Shown here: positions 53,957 to 62,600 of the stretch, piece after piece
How positions within the stretch are numbered: position 1 is the first letter of the stretch
Layout of the letters: every line of letters starts with the position of its first letter
Translations under genes and position numbers: made by a program
Notes under the pieces: model-generated
Database searches by the model: none
What the model was told of the DNA's origin: nothing
Seen by the model: the letters and a program-made list of their open reading frames with translations, nothing else
Assembly (NCBI GenBank): GCA_023897205.1
Contig: JAHWDD010000002.1
Coordinates: 7,068,001-7,132,000, forward strand
DNA length: 64,000 nt
Source of the DNA: Exophiala sp. HKRS030
Lineage: Eukaryota > Ascomycota > Eurotiomycetes > Chaetothyriales > Herpotrichiellaceae
Reading direction: 5' to 3'

Positions 53957-55072
53957 ATGACGGCCACAAAACCCTGGCTAGAAGCTCTGACTTTGGACAA
54001 GCTACATCGGGTGGCGGTCACCGTTGGCTCCCCATGTTCAGGGACGAAAGCGGTACGATTGCAGGGCATCGGGAATGCAATCACGGACAACAACAAGAAG
54101 GAGAAGCGATACAATGAAGAAGGTCGACGACTTATTAGCCTCTTGAGCATTGACATGGGGATTAGGAACCTCGCGTACGCTCATTTCACCGCGAAAAGGG
54201 TGGCCCCATCAGAGACGACCACCACGGCTCCATACACGACGCCAACTTTGCAAGCGTGGAGTCGATTGTCTGTGTCTGATAAACGACCAGCCGAAGAAGA
54301 ATGCGTAGGTGGCGGGTCTCTTCAGTCCGACGGTGGACGCAGAGGGAACGCACAAGCGAGGGCACCCCGGGATGATGAGGAGGAGGAGGAGGGTCGCAGC
54401 ACAACGGACCAGAAGGAGTCTTTTGAACCGGACGAATACGCGAGACACGCCTACAGTTTGATCAAGCACATGCTACAGACGTACAAGCCGGATGTGATAT
54501 TGATTGAAAGGCAACGGTTCCGATCTGGCGGTCGAGCTGCAGTACCCGAGTGGACTATCCGGGTGGGTGTGTTTGAGGGTATGCTCTATGCAGTTCTGAG
54601 GACCTTGATCGAGAGTCAAAAACTCAAGATGGACGTTGAACCAATGTTACCTACTCGTGTCAATCGATATTGGCTCGAGGGAGGACAAGGAGGACCTGAT
54701 AGTAGGGCTATACAGTCTGTGACGAAGAAGAAGAAAAGACCGACAGGGCGAGAAGTCAAGAGTGCCAAAATTGACTTGGTAGGCAGGATTTTGGAGAATC
54801 TTGATCAATCATCACCATCGACCTCACAAGTGGTGAATGTGGGTACAAATTTAAGACCTTTTGCCGAACAATTTGTGTCTGTATGGAAAAAGACGGAGGT
54901 AGCACGAGCGAAGAAGGGACAGACGTCCAAAGAGAAGATCTCGAAACTGGATGATCTGGCGGACTCTTTTCTTCAGGGTCTGGCTTGGATTCATTGGCAG
55001 AACAACAGACAATGTCTGGACTCTTTGGGAGCAGATGCTGTAGAGTACATGAAGTCAGGGTGGCCTCTATGA
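53957..55072 (+). CDS. Mitochondrial Holliday junction resolvase, Cce1/Ydc2 family
   Basis: An intronless 371-residue nuclease that cuts four-way junctions in mitochondrial DNA. The first 40 residues form a SAP-like DNA-binding helix pair (MTATKPWLEALTLDKLHRVA...GTKAVRLQGI). The RuvC-like RNase H core begins at LLSIDMGIRNLAYAHF with Asp66, continues with VILIERQRFRSGG (Glu184), and ends with KLDDLADSFLQGLAW, where Asp333 and Asp336 supply the last acids. The family signature RFRSGGRAAVPEWTIRVGVFE is clear. Between Asp66 and Glu184 there is an acidic, disordered insertion (GGGSLQSDGG to DDEEEEEG, about 117-145). No strong presequence is visible, so mitochondrial location is inferred from the family. 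Confidence 0.92.
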   Translation: MTATKPWLEALTLDKLHRVAVTVGSPCSGTKAVRLQGIGNAITDNNKKEKRYNEEGRRLISLLSIDMGIRNLAYAHFTAKRVAPSETTTTAPYTTPTLQAWSRLSVSDKRPAEEECVGGGSLQSDGGRRGNAQARAPRDDEEEEEGRSTTDQKESFEPDEYARHAYSLIKHMLQTYKPDVILIERQRFRSGGRAAVPEWTIRVGVFEGMLYAVLRTLIESQKLKMDVEPMLPTRVNRYWLEGGQGGPDSRAIQSVTKKKKRPTGREVKSAKIDLVGRILENLDQSSPSTSQVVNVGTNLRPFAEQFVSVWKKTEVARAKKGQTSKEKISKLDDLADSFLQGLAWIHWQNNRQCLDSLGADAVEYMKSGWPL

Positions 55073-55584
55073 TAACAGTATGGGCTAACACTCTGACGTG
55101 ACGAAACAACGCATTGCACGGTCAAGAGGGAAACAAAGCCATGGACGCGTGGCTTGTAAGAACAAGTAACATATCGAACCGGATCCTTCTACGGCTCTTC
55201 GGGAACGATACGGCGACGTCGGGAACAAATGGTGCACCAGCAACGCAACATTCTTTGTTAATCAAGTCTGGTGTGTGGGAGGGAGGAATCTGACAGGGAC
55301 GGAATATACTAGGTGAAGTTGAAATCGAAATCGAAGTCCTCGTTCTCCCAGTCTACCGCGTTACACAAGATTCACCTGGAAGCTGCGAGGAGCCGTTGAG
55401 AAACGTGTTGATGGCATGACACATCTACACCTTCCTCTCTGATATTGGAATTTTTCTACAAAACCTTTCCAAATCACCTTCTCGTTCTTTTTCCAACAAA
55501 AACCTTTCTCTTGGGGGTTTTCGCTCAATGATTTCTTCTTGCTCCTGAGCCATTCCCATCCTCATCTCGCATACGCTTGCAAAA
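55073..55584. other. Intergenic region, resolvase to secreted protein
   Basis: 512 bp. It holds a GAAATC triplication near 55325 and T-rich pyrimidine tracts upstream of the next ATG. No gene supported. Confidence 0.45.
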
Positions 55585-56389
55585 ATGCAGTTCCTCGTCT
55601 TGACGATCAGCTCACTGTTCTTGGGCATCGCGTTCGCCTCACCACATCTACAAGAGACCACTTCACTCTGCACCAGGGCACCGTCCGGCTATGGAGAATG
55701 CGGGTACGCCAACAGCACCACTTCCTCGACACACAAAACAGCCGTCTCAACCAGTACCGCAAAGTCCAGTACAATTGCTGCTACATCGACACGTGTCTCG
55801 CCGATCACCACACCCACCATGCCCATCACCGTTGTCGCTGTTCGTGACGAATCCCCGGTCGATTATCTTCGCATGAATGCTGCCGGCTTGCGCTTCTGGC
55901 TTGGAGTCGACACACTGGCATACTGTCCGGAGGAGGTAGACGAGATCGGAGGATGTCCGCCCGGAAACGAAACCGTCTTTTCTCTTTGTAGCATGGTAAG
56001 TCATAGTCGATTGAGACAGGTATAGCAGGCTACAGCGGTTGACTGGCAAAAAACAGGCAGTCGTTGTTCCAGGTGGTCAACAAATTTACCTGACCCGAAA
56101 TGGAGAAATTGGCTACACCGAAGCACACTCTGCGTTCAGACCAGCAGGGTCCGTTCTCTGTCCATTCAGGTACCAAAAGAACCCACAAGCTCCTTTTGGA
56201 AGGCTCACCATCGATGCTTTTGGGTCGGACGGCTTCATGGGATGTCCAACCGATGCATCGGACTCATGGCAGGTGTTTGCGAACATGGCGAATGCGACAG
56301 TGCCTAGGGGAAACGTATCTCAATGTCTGGGATTTGACGCCATTGCTATCGACAGTTCTCAAATCTTTGCGGCATGGCAATATACCTAA
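55585..56389 (+). CDS. Small secreted cysteine-containing protein
   Basis: A 247-residue protein in two exons, 55585-55995 and 56057-56389, with a 61 bp intron (GTAAGT...AAACAG). It begins with a clear signal peptide (MQFLVLTISSLFLGIAFASP, cleavage near residue 18-20). A Ser/Thr-rich linker that is probably O-glycosylated follows (STSTAKSSTIAATSTRV). The mature domain (about 90-247) has conserved-looking pairs such as YCPEEVDEIGGCPPG, SLCSMAVVVPGGQQIYLTRNG, LCPFRY and GFMGCPTDASDSWQVFA. This pattern resembles the fungal IgE-binding/cell-wall protein family described in Aspergillus, whose biochemical role is unknown. It is therefore a candidate surface or secreted protein. Confidence 0.82.
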
Positions 56390-56960
56390 TCTGCCAGATA
56401 TTCATTGAGATCCACATGTGTACGAGTAAGGGCCATGATGGGATGTGAGTGTTCTCGGCTGGATCGATCGATAGCTAGGCCACCAAATACACATGGAATA
56501 CTCCGTAGTTGAAAAATGAGTATTTATATTTACGGGCCTCGATACGAAACACGCCTTACGTCACAGTCGATTTTGTGATCCGCACCCTCAACAATCTTGC
56601 TCAAGGGAACGGCCGACTGTAGAAGTAGCCACGGTGGCAGATGCAATTGTTCAAAGGATTCATCCTGCCTGGGCTTCGAGGCGTAAAAGAATATCGTCAA
56701 ACGTAATTTGTTGAATTCACTAAGTACGTGTCAAAGATGAAGATGGCAGTGCTGGGGTTGGGAGATCAAAACGGACTAGCGCGTGTCTCGCTGTTCTTAG
56801 GGCGGCGGGCGAATGATGTTCTGGCTGCGCTTGCTCGTTGCGTCCAATCGAAATTTCGTGTGCAGAGCCATTTTCTTCATCCCACCAGAATCCCAACTCT
56901 TCGCCTCTTCCTCTTAATTCTATCATCACAGCACAAATCCTGACCGAAGTCACAAGCACC
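56390..56960. other. Intergenic region, secreted protein to NAP1
   Basis: 571 bp. Contains one TACTCCGTA (56499-56507), one TACGAGTA (56421-56428) and the NAP1 promoter and leader. No coding sequence supported. Confidence 0.5.
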
Positions 56961-58394
56961 ATGGCCGACATTCCCAAGGGACGCAATGTCACCGCTCCGT
57001 AAGTGACCCTTTTTATCAGGCCTCGATCTCTCGTTTGTGTGTATTATCATCATATACTAATATGAACTTCGGGACTCAGAACCCCCCAAAACAGTATGTC
57101 CTTCTACCCGGTGTTGCGCGTCCACCACCGCTCACAATTTTCTAGCACCCGCGTCAAATGCGCCCATCTCTTCCCACGCTCAAGCACCAACGATAGGTGA
57201 CATCCCTGAAGGTGGGCACATTTCTTGAAAGTCGAGGCCTTGGGTGGGTTTTAAGTTGACCGCTCTCAGAGGATCTTGACCGCACTGCCGCAAGCATATT
57301 TGCTTCGAACCCTGCACTCGTCTCCCTCATGCAGAATAAGCTCTCCACGCTTGTCGGCCGTTCGTCTGGATACATCGAGTCCTTACCCCCCGTAGTTCGC
57401 CGCCGAGTCACCGGCCTGAAAGGCATCCAGAAAGACCACGCGAAGTTGGAGGCCGAGTTCCAAGAAGAAGTCCTACAGCTCGAGAAGAAGTATTTTGCCA
57501 AATTCACACCATTGTACGAGAAGCGAGCAGCCATCGTCAATGGAGAGACCGAGCCTACCGAGGATGAGGTGACCGCCGGCAAGTCGGAGGAGGACGAGGA
57601 AGAAGAGGCCGAGCAAGAAGAGGAAAAGGAACAACCCGCGGCTCCCGCTGAAGCCATGAAGGGTATCCCAGAATTCTGGCTCTCAGCGATGAAGAACCAG
57701 ATTTCTCTTGCCGAGCTCATCACCGATCGTGACGAGGAAGCTCTTCGATCATTGACAGACATCCGGATGGAATATCTCGACCGACCCGGATTCCGCCTGA
57801 TCTTCGAATTTGCTCCCAATGACTTCTTCACGAACAAGACCATCACCAAGACGTACTTCTACCGAGAGGAGAGTGGCTACGGAGGTGACTTCATCTACGA
57901 TCACGCCGAAGGCGACAACATCGACTGGAAGGCTGGTAAGGACCTTACCGTCCGTGTTGAGAGCAAGAAGCAGAGAAACAAGAGTATGTGCGCCCCTCAA
58001 TGGCTTCCACCTATACATACTGACCTGTGTACTAGACACCAAGCAGACTCGAGTCATCAAGAAGACCGTGCCTACCGAGTCCTTTTTCAACTTCTTTGCC
58101 CCTCCTGCAGCCCCCTCCGATGAAGACGAGGTCGCATCCGACATTGAAGAGAGACTTGAGCTTGACTACCAGCTCGGTGAGGACATCAAAGAGAAGCTCA
58201 TTCCCCGGGCGATCGACTGGTTCACTGGCGAGGCACTGGCATTCGAAGAGTTTGACGATGCCGAGGATGCCGAGTTCGACGACGAGGATGACGAAGATGA
58301 TGAAGACGAGGAAGAAGCCGAGTCTGATGAGGAAGATGAAGAGGAGGGCGGAAAACCCCGATCTCAACAAGCCTCAGAGTGCAAGAATCAGTAG
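56961..58394 (+). CDS. nap1: Nucleosome assembly protein NAP1
   Basis: A 396-residue histone H2A-H2B chaperone in five exons: 56961-56998, 57080-57093, 57146-57211, 57270-57983 and 58036-58394. Exon 2 is only 14 nt. The chain restores [20 protein letters not shown] and then [18 protein letters not shown]. The NAP domain runs from about residue 60 to 345: [75 protein letters not shown], and [17 protein letters not shown] Glu/Asp-rich insertion follows YEKRA, and a strongly acidic tail ends SECKNQ. Acidic tails bind histones. NAP1 also acts in mitosis with cyclin B and in septin control in yeast. Length and motif order match the family. Confidence 0.93.
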
Positions 58395-58949
58395 AAGGGA
58401 GTAATACGGGAATAAGTCATGGATTCAACTCGTTGATCCCTTGTCGGGTTGCGTGGGAAAGCAGTAGCACTTGGGGCAAGACATGATTGTTTTTTTCATT
58501 TTGCAGACACAGACCCTCTACTGGCCCGCTTCGAGCATACTGGGCGTTTGACATGCTGGGGATGAGTGATCCCATAATCATGGAAGAGAGAAATGGCTGG
58601 ATTCCCAGGCCACGGGCGGTGCTTTCAGTTAGTCAATTTATATGGCGTTCAAGCAATATCACACACACGCCGCCGCAATCCCTACGAGTATTGGCAGCTT
58701 TTTGTTACTTCTCACAGAGTAGAGTACCTAATAAATCAGTCATTTAGCAACAAGGACAGTGTACTCGTAGTGCTGGTGGTGCTTGGTACCAAAAATTGCA
58801 ATTCCATACAAGTGGCCCATGGGCGCATGTTGCTAAGAAACGCCAGGACTCAACGGTGGCTCCTCGATGGCAAAAAGAGGGGCGATGATTTGAGGCCAGC
58901 GTGTTGATAGATCTGCCTCTTCCGCACGGTCCCAGTACTGTTACTGTTA

Positions 58950-58965
58950 AGTACCTAGGTACTTG
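58950..58965. repeat. Perfect 16-bp palindrome AAGTACCTAGGTACTT
   Basis: A self-complementary 16-mer containing the TACCTAGGTA word, 24 bp upstream of the doubled TACTCCGTA. Confidence 0.8.
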
Positions 58966-58988
58966 TACTCCTGTATAAAGTCTACCTT

Positions 58989-59004
58989 TACTCCGTACTC
59001 CGTA
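58989..59004. repeat. Doubled word TACTCCGTACTCCGTA
   Basis: Two TACTCCGTA words overlap by two bases. The identical 16-mer occurs at 17186-17201. Confidence 0.85.
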
Positions 59005-59317
59005 GTGCACGAGGCAATGGTCACTGCTGAGATTGAGGAGGTACCTAAAGTACTTGTATCTTGGATAACCACGTGAGGCTCAATGGACACCACCATCTCC
59101 CTACAGAAGATGCACTTCTGGCCTTGAATTGATGATATGCCTACTAACTCATATTGACCCAAGGCCATTCATACATCGCAACAACAATCCTTGACCTTGC
59201 AGAGATTATTTGGTACCTAGTCTTCCGTAGTAATATTAACCATAATAACATTGTGTACTCCGTACTCGGTACTTAAACTCAGGGGCGCTCGGGACAAATT
59301 TCTAGGGGCTGAACTAT

Positions 59318-59473
59318 TTATTTAGCTCGTTGTTTCGAAGTGGCTAAGCGTCGTGCCTGGAGTCGCGTCCTAAAGTCCCTGAAGACTTTCTGACCGAAGA
59401 ATATCACGGCCACCAGCGAAACAACCAACAACAGAAGACACCAGTCCATCAAACATTTCATCGCCGTGCTCAT
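59318..59473 (-). CDS. Possible 51-residue single-pass membrane microprotein
   Basis: An ATG-to-TAA frame that is too short for most gene callers. It encodes MSTAMKCLMD, then a strong transmembrane segment WCLLLLVVSLVAVIFF, then a basic tail with KVFRDFRTRLQARR and TSKQRAK. The hydrophobic helix flanked by positive charge is the layout of a small ER or mitochondrial membrane protein with a cytosolic basic tail. I recognise no family, and chance is possible in a gap of this size. An overlapping frame starting slightly upstream gives 43 residues with no such layout. Transcript evidence or conservation would decide. Confidence 0.33.
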   Translation of the reverse strand: MSTAMKCLMDWCLLLLVVSLVAVIFFGQKVFRDFRTRLQARRLATSKQRAK

Positions 59474-59686
59474 TGACGACGACTTCAGCCTCCGTCGTTT
59501 TCATCGTCAGTTTACCTCATCTGTACTACCTTACCTCACCCAGAAACCCACAAGACACTCCCCCCCGGAGTGACACGTTCATTCTAGACTTCCACTCCCT
59601 GTCTCCGTCGACTTGATGGCTGCACTCGCTCCCAATAGTTGAGATTGCCTTGTGTTGTACACCACCACCAGCAACGTTTGCCCACC

Positions 59687-62600
59687 ATGGCCAGCTGGGA
59701 GGTTGGCACCCGGGCCTGGTTCCCCAACCAGGCCGAGGGTTTCGTTCCTGGTGAATTGGCCGAGAAGAAGTCATTGGGAGATGGGAAAATCGCACTCATC
59801 TTCAGCCTGTCCGATGACTCCAAGCAGACGCTCGAAACCACCGAAGAGGCCCTGTCGGATACCACACATGCCTCCCTTCCACCTCTTATGAACCCTCCCA
59901 TGTTCGAAGCGGCCGAAGACTTGACGAACCTTTCGCACCTGAACGAGCCGGCCATCTTACAGGCCATCAAACTGCGATATGCGCAGAAAGAAATCTACAC
60001 ATACAGTGGTATCGTGCTGATAGCCACGAACCCCTTCGCACGTGTCGACTCCCTCTACGTGCCGCAGATGGTGCAGGTTTATGCTGGCAAGCAAAGAGCA
60101 TCGCAGGCGCCCCATCTGTTCGCCATCGCCGAAGAGGCTTACACCGACATGTTACGGGACAATCGAAACCAGACCGTCGTGGTCTCTGGCGAGTCCGGTG
60201 CGGGAAAAACGGTCAGCGCAAAGTACATTATGCGGTACTTTGCAACCCGTGGCGCCCCGGGGCAAGTCAGCAAGGGCACCAAATCACGGGCAGATGCCAT
60301 CAGCGAGACCGAAGAACAAATCCTCGCCACGAATCCTGTAATGGAAGCCTTCGGTAATGCCAAAACCACGAGGAATGACAACTCTTCACGATTCGGAAAG
60401 TACATTGAGATCATGTTTGACAAGAACACCGACATCATTGGTGCCAGGATCAGGACTTATCTTCTTGAACGGTCACGTCTTGTTTTCCAACCGCTCAAGG
60501 AGAGAAACTACCACATCTTCTACCAGTTGGTCGCTGGATCGACTCCCGAAGAGAAGCAGGAGCTAGGTCTCGTTTCTGTCGAAGAGTTTGACTATCTGAA
60601 TCAAGGCAATGAGCCTCTGATTGATGGTGTCGATGATGCGGCCGAATTTGCAGCCACGAGGAAGTCATTGTCCACCATCAACGTGTCCGGAGCGACCCAA
60701 AAAGAAATCTTCCGTGTTCTTGCTGCTCTGCTGCATATCGGTAACATCAAGATCACGGCGACACGATCAGATTCTTCACTGTCCTCCTCCGAGCCGGCTT
60801 TGGCACAAGCTTGCAGCATCCTCGGAATTGATGCTGGGGATTTCGCCAAATGGACCGTGAAAAAGCAACTCATTACGAGAGGAGAAAAGATCACGTCGAA
60901 CCTCACTCAACAGCAAGCTACAGTGGTTCGAGATTCAGTGGCCAAATTCATCTACTCAAGCCTGTTCGACTGGTTGGTAGACACCATTAACCATGGGTTG
61001 GCAACGGACGAAGTTTTGCAGCGAGTGAGCACTTTTATCGGCGTGCTCGATATCTACGGATTCGAGCATTTCGCCAAAAATTCCTTTGAACAGTTCTGCA
61101 TTAATTACGCCAACGAGAAATTACAGCAAGAATTTAACCAGCATGTCTTCAAGCTGGAGCAGGAAGAGTACATGCGAGAACAGATTGACTGGACGTTCAT
61201 CGACTTCTCGGATAACCAGCCCTGCATCGATCTCATCGAAGGCAAACTTGGAATCTTGTCACTTTTGGATGAAGAATCGAGACTTCCCATGGGCTCGGAC
61301 GACCAGTTTGTCACCAAATTGCACCACCACTTCGCTGCCGACAAGCAGAAATTCTACAAGAAGCCTCGATTTGGGAAATCGTCCTTTACAGTTTGCCACT
61401 ACGCCCTGGATGTCACGTACGAATCAGATGGCTTCATCGACAAGAATCGAGACACTGTTCCAGATGAACAGATGGAAGTGCTTAAGAAGTCTTCAAACGC
61501 CTTCTTGGTTGAGGTTTTGGACGTGGCTGCCGCAGTTCGGGATAAAGACAGTGCTCAAACAAGCTCGAAAACTGTCGCCACTGGCGGTGGCCGCCGGATG
61601 GGTGTTGCTGTTAACCGCAAGCCCACGCTCGGAGGTATCTTCAAGAGCTCGCTCATTGAGCTCATGCAGACCATCAATTCGACCGACGCTCACTACATTC
61701 GTTGTATCAAGCCGAACGAAGCCAAGGAGTCTTGGAAATTTGAGGGTCCCATGGTGTTGTCGCAGCTCCGAGCTTGTGGTGTGTTGGAGACCGTTCGCAT
61801 CAGTACTGCCGGTTATCCTACCAGATGGACATACGAAGAGTTCGCCTTGCGATATTACATGCTTTGCAGGTCTTCTGAATGGACGACCGAGATCCGCCAG
61901 ATGGCTCAGAATATTCTAGTCAAGGCGCTGGGAGCCAAAGCCCATGAAAGAGGAGAAAAATACCAGCTCGGTCTTACCAAGATCTTCTTCCGTGCGGGCA
62001 TGTTGGCGTTCTTGGAAAATCTCCGTTCAGCTCGACTCAAGGAATGTGCTATCATGATTCAGAAGAATTTGCGTGCAAAGTACTACCGCCACAAGTACCT
62101 CGATGCACGGCAATCTATCCTCGACTTCCAGGCTGCCACCAGGGCCTTCCTCGCCCGACGCAGAGCAGAAGAAACCAGACAGACTAAAGCAGCCACTGAT
62201 CTTCAACGTATCTGGCGTGGTCACAAAGCACGCAAGAATTTCAATCAAATACGAAGTGACCTGGTCTTGTTTGAGTCGGTGGCAAAAGGTTACCTTTGCA
62301 GAAGGAACATTCTCGAGAAGCGCATCGGCGATGCTGCAATCAAAATCCAAAGAGCTTTCCGATCGTGGCGGTCATTACGCGCCTGGAGACAGCACCGCAG
62401 AAAAGTTGTCATTGTACAGAATCTGTGGCGTGGTAAGACTGCGAGGCGCGATTACAAGAAGATGCGTGAGGAAGCGCGAGATCTCAAACAAATTTCATAC
62501 AAGCTCGAGAACAAAGTTGTGGAGCTTACTCAATCCCTTGGTGCGATCAAACGAGAAAACAAATCATTGGTCTCACAATTGGAGAATTACGAAGGTCAAT

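Larger units (their letters stand above)
58395..59686. other. Gap with dense short palindromic words
   Basis: About 1.3 kb between NAP1 and the myosin gene. It holds three TACTCCGTA copies (58989, 58996, 59256), a TACTCGTA (58762), the 16-bp palindrome at 58950-58965 and a possible 51-codon minus-strand gene at 59318-59473. The last 100 bp look like the myosin leader. Confidence 0.55.

Noticed and set aside
55310..55370. Minus-strand peptide reading NAVDWENEDFDFDFNFT then stop
   Set aside because: Looks like a protein end, but it comes from a GAAATC repeat, has a stop just upstream and no possible splice acceptor between.
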